Source of the DNA: Liolophura sinensis
Taxonomy: Eukaryota; Mollusca; Polyplacophora; Chitonida; Chitonidae
Assembly: GCF_032854445.1 (NCBI RefSeq)
Contig: NC_088306.1
Location: 21,425,764 to 21,489,763 of the forward strand
Length of the DNA: 64,000 nt
Direction: 5' to 3'
Under the pieces are notes generated by a model. That model did not search any database and was not told where the DNA came from. It saw nothing but the letters and a program-made list of their open reading frames with translations. Both the position numbers and the translations under genes were made by a program. Below are positions 10,901 to 22,700 of this stretch, piece after piece. Every line of letters begins with the position of its first letter. The first letter of the stretch is position 1.

Positions 10901-13637
10901 AGCCAACATGGCTACACACGTAAAGGTAAATAGCACAGCTCTATCTGACCAGCTATACACATATATACAAACACACAAAACTGCAGACTTACAAAGCAAC
11001 AGAATGCATGAAGCAATAAAAGAACATTAGGCCCCTTTTTCCTTCTTAAAACTGATTGCATTAAGAAAAGAGCAAAGTTAATTTCAGTTTTAAAATGAAA
11101 TTTTCTGAAGAAATTCACTGAAAAATGTGAAGTTCGAAAATCTCCTTTTTTGCTAGATCAAGGACTGAATATCAGATATGGATACCCAGGCCTCGAGAAC
11201 AAGAGGTCACAGCTGACTGAATGTAATGTAAGAAACCGTCGCTCTAAACTGAGACAGGATGGACACAATAGTTAAAATGGTCACCCATTATATTGACAAT
11301 GAGTATTTCCACCAGCAAAGCAAATGCATCGATAGTTTAAAAAAGAAGACCATCAAGCCATTTTCACACAACATTCCTCCAGATTGACATTTAACCCATC
11401 TGATTTGCATAAATACATATACAAACTATCTGCCTGAAACGTTGACATTTGCCAAAACAAACTTTTTTGAACATGTCTAGATTACTTACATATATAAGAT
11501 TTCAGACATGTCCGAGAAACTTACTGAATACAGCAATTTTACCTCCCCTCATAGAGAGTTCCTCTGTAATACTTGATACCACACATGTTGCCATGATAGC
11601 AAAAATCAACTTAGCCCATGGTAGTCTTGTTGAGTGGAGTCATGGAAAACTGCCAGTACATACTACACGCACAAGAACCTAGATATGCCATCATGTTTGT
11701 AGCAGAAAAGGCTTTTAATAATGGGTTTCAATTTTTTTTTCCTATGAGCTTGTTTTAGTTTCTTGGGGATTTAAAAACAAAACAGTTATATATTTAGTAA
11801 GTGTATAACATTGCTCCTTTCCACAAGTAACAGGATACAAGAGGACTTCAAACTCCAAACTCCCCTGAAAGGCCGAAGACCTGGCCTTTTCACACTATAT
11901 TTTTTCTACATGTTAAGCCCATATAAGTGATTACTGGACCGTCCTGCAGTGGTTATCTCCCCTTTCTGTACATCCTCACACATGATCAGTTTAAAAAAAA
12001 AAAAAAAAAAAAAATGACATTAAAATTCATAAAACAAATACATGTTACACAAGAGATAAATAAAAGGTGTTTGGGAAGAAAAAAAATGACACAAAGTGAC
12101 CATAATTTATAATATCAATACAACATATTCAAGAACAACTTTACTATACAACTGTTATGATAAATGTCAGAGTACTGAATTAGTATAACAACATAACATT
12201 TTTTTCTGTCAGATCATTGGTCTCAACTGTGTTCATACAACAATACATTATAGAGGCATATTTATCATAGACACATCTGGGGGGGGGGGGTAACTCCGTG
12301 TGAATGATCTTAAATTCAGACTACTGAGTTATGTCCCTTAGCTAGAGCACAGGATAACAAACTACAAAGGACAGAGGCTGGGGTATGGGGCTGGGTAAGA
12401 CAGCGTTTGTAGGGGAAGAGAGTATAAAAGGCAAGACGTGCCATCCATTCAAATGCATTAAATGTCAATAAATTAAACATACACTTTGGTGGACTATATA
12501 AAAAAAAAGTTTTCACAAAAAAAAAAAAAAAACAACATAGTATAAAAAAAAAAAAACCAAAAACAAGTGCAAAGAACAAGCCTGAGGCTAATACTGCCAT
12601 GTTATGTATTTATCTGTCTATAGACTCAACCCATCAGGCAATCGTCACCTTGAAGCAAGATCAACGGAATAAATTTGACCCAAATCTTCACCATCAACCA
12701 ATTCTTATAATACACAAATGAAAATCTAGAATCTACATGTCTGATATTCAGGATGCAATTACACATACTAAACATTTGTTCGGTTATTTTTTTTTTTTTT
12801 TTTTTTTTATCAACAGAACACAAATAACGAATTACTGGTTTCTGGTCAGTAAGCTTTGTTGATAACTGGAGTTTCAAAAAAATTTAATTTTGATGTTGGC
12901 TTGGTGAAGATGAACTGGTGTCAAAATTGACAATTACTTTTTCTCTTTCAGCATTTACAACATTAAATATTCATACTACTACCATGTCCGGAAAAAATAG
13001 AACAAAACAATAAAACAAGGTATAATTACCCAGCAATTTACACAGCAATTTTCTTTAGAACTAGTAAGCTGAAGTGTGAACAGCTGTTTAAGAGAGCAGC
13101 CATAATTGAGTGAACAACGCATTGGGCATTCAAGCTGTAAACGAAAACAACTGTTTGACCACAACTGAATGGAGTAAACAATTCTTGGAACAAAGTCAAC
13201 TTAACGGGTGATTCTTGGCTGTCTATACTTGATGTACAACACACCTATGAAGTTCACAACATTATTTACACCCATGAGGTTTCAAAATTAGGCACCTACG
13301 AAAAAAAATGCAACCATTATTTAATATTTTGATCATCACAGCATGATCATCATATGAACAATGTGTTAACACAACACCGACAGTCAGTTAACATAGTAAA
13401 AACCATGGCTAGACATAATCTGTTTTCTTCTTCCTTTGCTTCATTGGGGTATGTGTGAACTTCTCTATCTCTAATCCGTCATTGATGCATTGTGCTTGCG
13501 CAACAGGGCGGGGCCTGCACACGTTCCATCCAATCAAATCTCGACTTTGGTATTAAGGGTTGTAATCTACGTGCTTTTGCTCAGGTCTCCTATTGTCATA
13601 ACCTTTACATTGATCTTTCCTAAGGGTTTTCAATGAG
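7960..13637 (-). other. Probable long 3' UTR of the arrestin gene
   Basis: This 5.7 kb tract lies directly downstream of the arrestin stop. No SINE copy was found in it, whereas the main SINE is present on both sides. It contains homopolymer runs (9041 T, 11993 A, 12279 G, 12788 T) and no plausible coding exon. AATAAA on the - strand occurs near 8408-8413 and 9337-9342. The absence of SINEs and the position suggest transcribed UTR, but its end is not visible. Confidence 0.4.
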
Positions 13638-13737
13638 CTAAGCCTCTGTGTCATCGCCTTCGTGACCTTTCAAACGCAGTCGAGCAAAATCTTCAAAAAT
13701 GAAATCGTCATCTCGATCTCCGTATGTTGGTTCTCCA
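13638..13737 (-). CDS. ARRB: Arrestin terminal exon (exon 13): AP2-binding C-tail
   Basis: The acceptor TTTGTTTCAG precedes the first base at 13737; the stop TAG is at 13640-13638. It encodes the end of N383 and residues 384-415. The segment [16 protein letters not shown] is the arrestin C-tail: F400, R402 and R404 correspond to the AP2 beta2-adaptin contacts, and R402 to the polar-core arginine that holds the basal state. An acidic end, EGDDTEA, follows. Upstream GEPTYGDR replaces the vertebrate linker. Confidence 0.96.
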
Positions 13738-16700
13738 CTGAAACAAAATAAAAAGCATACTTTAAAATCTCCAGCACATGGTGTTTGACACTAGTATTTG
13801 AGATTAAATGACAGAGGAGGAGAGGGACTCTGCCAGATTTCCTGTCTGGCTTTCAATACAGTAATAAAGGATAAGTGAAAAGGAGCTTTATAGCGCAGGT
13901 TTTAGAGATACTAAGAAAATATTTGTGCACGTTTTCCGTCACTGGTCCAAAAGTGGAAATGTTCCCATTGATGAGCTTACTGTGAATGCGGGATGCTGGA
14001 ATTAAACTGTTCTGACAGCTTTTCACTGCAGGCTACTTAATTTCTGGGCTAAGCACTTAAGACGTAGGAAAACTGTAGTTTAAAGCCATTTTTACCACCT
14101 TAAGAAGAAAGCTGAGAAGCTTCATAAACATCATAAATGCCAAATTAAGACATAAAAATCAAAAGTTTCACGTATCTCTTAAAGCTGGAGAGGCTTACCA
14201 TTTGGAACAGAGACATCTTCTAAGACTTACTTGGTGTCCAGCTGAATGAGATTGGCATCCAGGGGTGCATCCCCACCCTCTGTGGGAGCAATGCTTGCCG
14301 AGCGCGAGGGAGGGGGCGTCTCTGGCGGCTTGGGGTGTGTTAGGGTGAAGGGCAGTTCTACTGCCAAGTCGCTACAACAACAACAGTGACAACACAGGGC
14401 TACCTCAAGCAACTACTGTTCTTTGTGGGTACTTTTTTATTTATTGAGCTCTTGTTCATCACCATACTCAAGAATTACTGTCCTGCATAAGGTTTTAAAA
14501 ATATCACACAAGGAGGCATAAGACTGAGGGTATTTATGAATCCCTAATGCGAAGTTTGCTCAGTTACAGTAATATTTATTGGTGAAATGGCTGGATTCAC
14601 GGCTGGATTCTGTAAGACGGATCGGAAGTTGGAGGTCACATGACCTCACAGTTGTAGAAAATAACATCGCGAAAGCTCTGTAGAAATACTGAGACTATCT
14701 GGAAAGCTGAAAATTATACAAATCCAAGAGATACAAGATCGCTGTCAGCCATTAAAAAATAGGCATTTTCCTCTGCAATAACACTGGGAGGACCGTTTTC
14801 TTCACCCATGCCGTTTACTAAGGAGATCACATGGTCTCTAACTTCGAATCCGTCTTACGGAATGACTATATGCTAATTCTCTCCTATGTTATTGGTACAA
14901 ACCATGTTTTTAAATTCAGAATAAGTCGCAATCTTTACTCCACACCATCAATCTGCAGCTAATATCACAAATTAAATTTTTTTCTCTGAAATTATGTTAT
15001 ATATTTCTGACAGAAGTTTCCTAAATGACCATGAAACCTTTTCCTTGATAATTTCTTACCCTGATCCAAAGCCTAGGATCAATCTGACCTTGACCTTGTA
15101 TGACACGACAATACCTAGATTCTCCTTCTGGCTTGGGTCACTCACACTAAAATAAGAAAACAAGTACACAATGACTGGTTGAAGTGAGATTTAATTCTTG
15201 TCAGGTCTGATAAGAGACTGTGTTGTTGGGAAATGTCCTTAGACAGATCGTAATTTGTTTGGACAATCCATTTTTTTTTTTTTTTTGGTATCATACAAAC
15301 CTGTTGGTGTAAACAGTGCAGCTGTGTAAAGGTAATACAATCATATTCAAGTTTCTTATTTTTGTTTTTTTTTTTCTTTTCTAGGTTCACTTTATGGAAT
15401 TGTTGAATGAAAAGTTTAGAGCATTAACGGTTCTGAAAGGGTATTTATGGTTTCGATTTTTCCGAACAGATATCACGGAACGATGGTCAACACTTTCTCA
15501 CTTACATGGTGGATGACGCTAAGTTGGTGTCCTCGTGCTTCAGTTTACCATCAAGCGCCAGTCCGCGCTTGTCACGATTGTTGGCTAGGAGTGGCGTCAA
15601 GTGAAACACTTTACAGAAGCCTGTCTGGCTGGGTTGAATAGGAAACCCATCTCTAGGGAAAAAAGGTAGAAAAGGTCACAATGTTGATTCTGCAAAATGA
15701 CTGAACAGAGAGTTGGGGGTAATGCAACCTTGCTAATTCTCACAAACCATTTGGGCCGCTATGATGGGGTTGCACTCTTGATAATAATTCTAAATCATCG
15801 ATATTAGGCTGACTAGGACAATATATATGCACAACACAAATATCTATCTGATAAGTGTTAAAGACCTTTCAGACAGAAGGTCATCTGATCTTTGCCCTGA
15901 AGGTCACTGTCTGCTTGCAGGAAGCACTCTTTGCATTATGTCCACGTAATTACCATGGTGGCAAGCGATGTAGGCATGATCTTGTCATGTCAGTTTTGTG
16001 TTGGTAACATTAAAGAGTGTACTGTGCAACTGACCTCATATTACTGCATTTCACCAATTAAGAGCTTGTATGCAAAAATACAATTTCAGAAGCACAGAAA
16101 GTCCTTGAAATGATACATTTGATTTTTCTGACATTAATCAAACTTCACAAAAAATTCTTAAGTGGCCATATAAGGTGGATGAATCAATCAGAACCAAATC
16201 AAACATGTCACTTCAAAAATGCTTAACTTGAGGTGAAATACAGTATGTCTAAAAGCTAGAAGATTGAATCCTACTTTTTCAGCTCGGACGCCAAAAATTC
16301 CTCAATAAATACATAAAAATAAATAAATTGTAATTCATTAAGCGGGAAATTATTTATCTTTTTTTTTATCTGATTAATGATTTATGACATACATGAATAA
16401 TATTTTGTTTATTTGACAATGGACAGATGTTTTGGTCACAGAAAATTAGACATAGTCTGGAGCAAGCAACTCAGACCACACCCATAAAACTTTGGGTGTA
16501 CAATGAAAATTTGTAGTCCTTTACCGAAAGCATATTATTTTAGCACACTTCACTTTAAGCTTGAACACTGAACAATGAATTTTTAACAACCTGACCATGT
16601 GTGTAAATTCATGTCAACATTTCAAAATCACTGGTTACTTAATAATTGCTACAGCTAATAGATTCTCAGGGAGTACCTCTTGCAACAGTTAGTCAAAGGT

Positions 16701-19700
16701 CGGCCACAATAAAGCTTGAACATCTTGTATATTAAAGTCGAAAACCAGTTCTTTGAAACAACATATTTTGACTCGCACTTTCAAAAAAAATTTTAACACT
16801 CTGACCATGTGTGCGTTTTCATGACTGAACAATTCAAAATCATTGGTAAGTTTACAGATGCTATAGCCACTGAATTCTTTGGAAATACCTCCCACAACTT
16901 TTAATTGAAACTCAGCAACAACAAACAAGTCCATGAACTGACATTAGTTCCTAAATGAGACAGCACGTACAAGAACCAATGTTGTTTTCCCCTAATTACT
17001 TCTTTTTATATGCCTATTAATATCCATTTGTGTATAGAAGATAGACATTTGAGAACAACAGGTTTAATTCCAATTCAATTAAGGCCATGATCCGATGACA
17101 ATATCAAATGTTTATTATTCATACGGATATAAACTCACCTGACATCCATTCTTTACAATTAACTACAGAACGAATGTCATCAGAAGAAACAAAGCAAAAA
17201 ACTTCAAAATTACACAACAGACCAATCACATTCATGTACTTCTAATTAGACTCCATGTTGATGATTAATAATAATTAATTAATTAATTAATCTCAAGCTT
17301 TCTAAAAATGTTTTCAAATTTTCAATAGGTAAGGTAAATAAAATTATTTATTTTTTTATTTGATTAGTATTTTACGCCGTACTCAAGAACATTTCACTTA
17401 TACGACCACGGCCAGCATTATGGTGGAAAGAAACCGGGCAGAGCCCAGGGGGAAACCCATGACCATTCGCAGGTTGCTGGCATACCTTTCCCCTTTTGGC
17501 TGGAGAGAAAGCCAGCATGAGCTGAACTTGAACTCACAGCAACTGCATTGGAATATACAAAATATTAAATAGGCATAGAAAAGCTCTACCAACTAATTAG
17601 TCCCCCAAAATGATACAAGGCTTTGCAATTTAGCAGCACACTGTGTTTGACTTTTCATCCCATACATTTTCTAGAAATCTATCTGCAATGGGAGAAAATG
17701 CACTTGTCCATTTGTTTGAATATTATAATTATTAAGCCAGGAAGATCACAAAAGAATACAGACTTTGCAGAATTGTGTCAGTGAGTGTCTGAAGGTCAAA
17801 AAGCAATAAAATGGAAGACGACATCACATGCAAGAGTTTACATGTATGTGCAACGTGCAAACATTCACACCAAAGTCACAGAAACACTCAACAACAAAAA
17901 AGTCACTGAAAATCAAAATCAAAAATAAAAAACTCAAGACTAACAGGTTTATGAAAAATCTCCTCGCTAAGGTTCGAAACTAAACTGACATTCTTAAAAT
18001 GACACCTGAAAATTTACTTTATTTCTTATATGTAAATGATGTCACTAAGTGAAATGAGCGAAACGTATATACATGTATATATGCCTACATCATCAAATCT
18101 ACAGCTTCAGCGCTGATTTTTGCATCTCGCAATTTGCGCGTCTGCAATTTTTTACTGACAATGCAGTAAATCTCATGTTGCAAATTTTAACACAATTCTT
18201 AGTATTCGACATGAAGCACAATTTATATGTATATCAGAGTGATATGTAGTACAGTTGTGTATTTCATAGAAGAGTAAAAGGACAAATATGGAGTTATTTT
18301 AAATGCTCCATACACAGAAAAAATAATTCAGTGAAGCACCTCCCCCTCCCCCCTTTTTTAAATTCCATATTATCTGTTCTCAAAACAAATGTTTCATCAC
18401 TTCACAATTTCAAAAAATAATTAAATACAGTGAGCTACCTTAACACCATTTTTCTTTAGCTGCTGAGTATTTTTTTTTTTTAACAGCATATATCATGATC
18501 AGTATGAGACAAACATCTGACTATGGCTTACGCGGGCCTGACAGCCATCTAAAAAGGGAAGAAATCTTGTAACTCATGGAACAGTAGTGTCCTGTACCCA
18601 GCTAAGATTACCCATGATCACTTGCCTTTTTTATACTCAAATCAATGGTACCCAATTGTTATTCAAGTGGGCTGAAGGCACATCTGTTGCTTCCCTTTCT
18701 AGAGGGCTTGTGTGCCCCATTTTCCAAATATTCCATTTTTTTTTTAATTTATATATTTTTTTAAATACAGTGTAATTTGAGAACTCTAACAGTCCGACTA
18801 ATGTTAGTATAAGCTTCACCAGGTTTCGTAACTTCAACTGTGGTATGATGTTACTTTGTTCCATGCTTAAAACTTAAGAAAACAATGGATTTGTGTTTTT
18901 GTAATATAAATAAATCTACTGGATGATCAACATGTATGGCAGTCATTGTCTTATAAACAGCCCAGAGCTACCAAAACAGGACAAAATGCAAACAATTGGC
19001 TGTCCATAAACATTCACATGAAACAAGACTTACTCTCTTTCCAAATCAGCCACTGTGCACTTGTACTGAGCGGTGGAGAACAAACAAATATCAGCAAACT
19101 GCCGCACTGTACAGGAAAGAAAAACACAGACAGACCAATCAAAAGTCACTATTCAAAAGAAAAAAAAGGAAGTGAGCATTCTCAGCCAATGAAAACAAGG
19201 TTGAGATGATGTGGAACAGTGCTGGTTTCTGACCAATGGGAGTGCCTGTATTGAATGAGGATTCTGGGAGTTCCATAGCTGGTTACATGATCAACTGACC
19301 TGTCGACGTGATGAATTAGAAGAAAAGTTTCCCATTTTAACACATTTAATGTAATGATCATTTCATGCAAACGATTTTAATAGCATATTTGACTTCTGAA
19401 GGATCGCAACTCAAGATAGTTTGTAAAAAAAAAAAAAAAAAGGTTTTTTGTCTACATCGACATGCAACTTATCGAGTCATCAGCACAGAATTCCCAAATT
19501 CCTGTAAACATATCTACGCAACAAAAACCAATGATGAAGGGTGAAGGTGTGAGACATGTTGGGGGTGTCGGCCAGCACTTACGCGCTCTCCATGTCAGCC
19601 ACGGCACAGCTGTACGAAGTTCGTGTGAAGAGAACGATGTCTGCGTGCTGGGCCACTGAAACCCATGCCAAATAAATAGTTCAGTCAGGCAACTTTGACT

Positions 19701-22700
19701 TGGCGCAGTTAAAAAATTGAAGAATAAAACAAGAATTCATCAGAAAGAATCCAGAATCAACCTATAACAAACTAGATCTCCTGAAAAAAAGTTTAGTTTA
19801 CATCCTTCAATTGTTAATTGTGCAAAACCACACAGCCAAAATTCCCACAATTTGAACCATTTTTTATTTTGAAATTAAGATGTATACATCTACATTTCAT
19901 TGAAATGCATATGTTAAGGGAATTAAGAAATTTGACGCATCTCCCATTGCTTCTACAAGTTTTTGCCTATCAAATGAATTCCCTTCTAAAAAAAAATTGA
20001 AGTGTAGCAAAGCCATGCTAAAATTTGAGTGGAACAAAAAAACTTAAGCCCATGATTTTCCAAAACTGAAGAGAGACTGTTAAAAAAAGCTTTCCCACTG
20101 GGAATAATGGAGTACTCATCCTTGTCAGATATATAACAGCTATTTCATAAATAAATAATTAGGTTGAAGTAAAATTCCCATATGTAAAAATTTACTCTTC
20201 AGCTACTTTCGGCCTGGTAGTCCTAACTCAAACATTTTCTTCAGGGCCCTATTTTCCAAAGCGCATTTAGCATTATGTGCAGGACACAACCATGTGACTA
20301 ACACCATAGGCATGGCGTCGTCATGACAACCACATGCACATAATGTCTCTTTGTAAAATGTATTGTATTTATCTTTTTTTCTTTTGTCAACTTACTAGTT
20401 TATATCCCCTAAATGTTGAACTTGTAGTTCAGAACTGTTACAGCCTCTCAGTGATTAGTCCCTCTGTTCATAATTATCTTATTCCTTTAAAATATTTAAG
20501 TGCAACATGGCAACTTTACACAGCAGGCCTATACATAGTTCCTATTAAAGCTACAATGCTAAAATTTATTTGATTGGTGTTTCACGCTGTACTCAAGTAC
20601 ATTTCAATATACACAACGACGGCCAGTTTTATGTTGGGACTACAATGCTAGAACAACTCAGAGATGTTCTTTTGCACTATCACATCAATTATAGGCAAAT
20701 TTTAAGGTATGCCGTTCAACTATGCCATGCCAGGCATAGTGGAAAATTCACTGCATCCAAATAATACAATACCAGTACCTACAAAAAATTTTAATCGTTC
20801 AAAAAAAAAAAAAAAAGTGGCGTTAATCATTCAATCAAATATTTTAATAATGACTAAAGGCTTTAGATGAGTCTAGATGTGGAAACTAAAAAAAATTCTA
20901 TCATCGGTTTATCTGAAACTGATGATTTCCTATCATACTGAGTAATAAAGCATAACGGATATCAATCCGATACAACTCGAGAATCTTGCATTTGTGTTGC
21001 GAAATAATTATAAAATGGTACATTCCTATGACTTGCAAATTCTCCGGTTACACTCCAATACAAAAGCTTATTTATCTATTTGATATTCATAGAGGTTTTC
21101 TGCTATACTCAACAATAGTTCAGATCGAGCCTATTAGTGGAGGAAACCAGATAAACTGACACAAGGTTTGAAGCATAAGATATTTTTGTGAAGCCCATGT
21201 TGGACCATTCACAGGCACCCTGCATTTCACCAAACTTACCATCCAATTGCAAAAAACTGTGCAGTAACACAAAGCACAGCAGTATGTAACAATCATCTTT
21301 AAATACAGCTCTTCTGACCAGAAAAAAATATTGGAAAGATGCAAAAACACAAAAAGCTCTGAGAAAAATCCCCGGAAATATCCATTATTCTAAAAGAAAA
21401 AAATCTGAAATGAAATTAATCAAACTTAGGACATATTCATGTAACAGAAATCTACGCACAAACACTTTTCACACTTTTATTCCACTGGTGTTCAATGCCA
21501 TATTGAAGAATTTTCTCTCATCTGATGGCAAGTGGTTTTGTGAGTGGAGAAAACCCAGATCAAACAGTCAGCCTTTGGCAAGTTAATGACAAACTTTCCC
21601 ATTTGTGTTTCCTTAATCTTATGGATAAAACTGTCAATGTGTATCAAACTTTAAGTATTCAAGCACTATTTGCTAGAACCATGACAAACTAACTGAAGTA
21701 TGAAGAAAGTTAATTTTCTATCTGTTCAAAATGGAGACAAATGCAACAAATCAAGGAAACCATTACATAATTTAGCTGGGAAATTCACCATATATATATA
21801 TATATATCGATTTAAAATTTGAAAATTCTTTAGCCCCATACAACAGAAAACATCATAGTCCCATACAATAGAAATACTATAGTCCCATACAACAGAAATC
21901 TTCCACAACTAGCTATCCAACTGATATCGCTGCAAAAAGAGTTTTCATATTAACTGTCAGCAATCACAATATTTCAGCAGGCCACATCACTATACATAAC
22001 CCCTCAAATCTACCCAAAATGTTACAAAAAGTTCGAGACTTACCTGAGATTTTCACTTTCTTCACTGTTTTGTTCGTGTTGTTATCAACCAGTACATTAA
22101 CAGCAATACTTTCTCCATGGTAATATTTCTGAATCACAACAAATATACATCTATGTATATGTTTGTTTATTTCTCTCTTTGATTGATTTATGTTTTACGC
22201 CATACTCAAGAATATTTCACTTATGCAACGGCAGCCAGCATTACGGTGTGAGAAAACCGGAAACCCACTCTCTGTTTATGCATATATTTATTTGATTTGT
22301 GGGAGGAAACTGGGGCCTCCGTGGCTCAGTCGGTTAAAGCGCTAGCGCAGCGTAATGACCCAGGAGTCTCTCACCAATGCAGTCGCTGTGAGTTCAAGTC
22401 CAGCTCATGCTGGCTTCCTCTCCGGCCATACGTGGGAAGGTCTGTCAGCAACCTGCGGAATGGTCGTGGGTTTCCCCCGGGCTCTGCACGGTTTTCCACC
22501 CACCATAATGCTGGCCGCCGTCGTATAAGTGAAATATTCTTGAGTACGGTGTAAAACACCACTCAATCAAGATCAAGATGGGAGGAAACTGGGCAGGGCC
22601 CAAGGGATACCCATGACTATCCACAGGTCACAGGAAAACCTTTCCATGTATGACCCCAGAGGAAGCCAGTAAAAGCTTGAACTCTAACTGATCAAACTGG

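Larger units (their letters stand above)
15653..19033 (-). other. Arrestin intron 9
   Basis: An intron of 3381 nt. It contains a tandemly duplicated, diverged segment of about 210 bp (16490-16950), a short AATT run (about 17268-17292) and one main SINE (17345-17551). No exon was recognised. Confidence 0.7.
19656..22043 (-). other. Arrestin intron 8
   Basis: An intron of 2388 nt. It contains a short main-SINE insertion (20562-20639), decayed SINE-like sequences near 21060-21150 and 21475-21600, a TA microsatellite (21789-21808) and a short 25 bp tandem array (21831-21903). Confidence 0.7.

Noticed and set aside
22315-22405. tRNA-like sequence with box A and box B
   Set aside because: It is the head of a SINE flanked by target duplications, not a free tRNA gene; cloverleaf pairing is incomplete.
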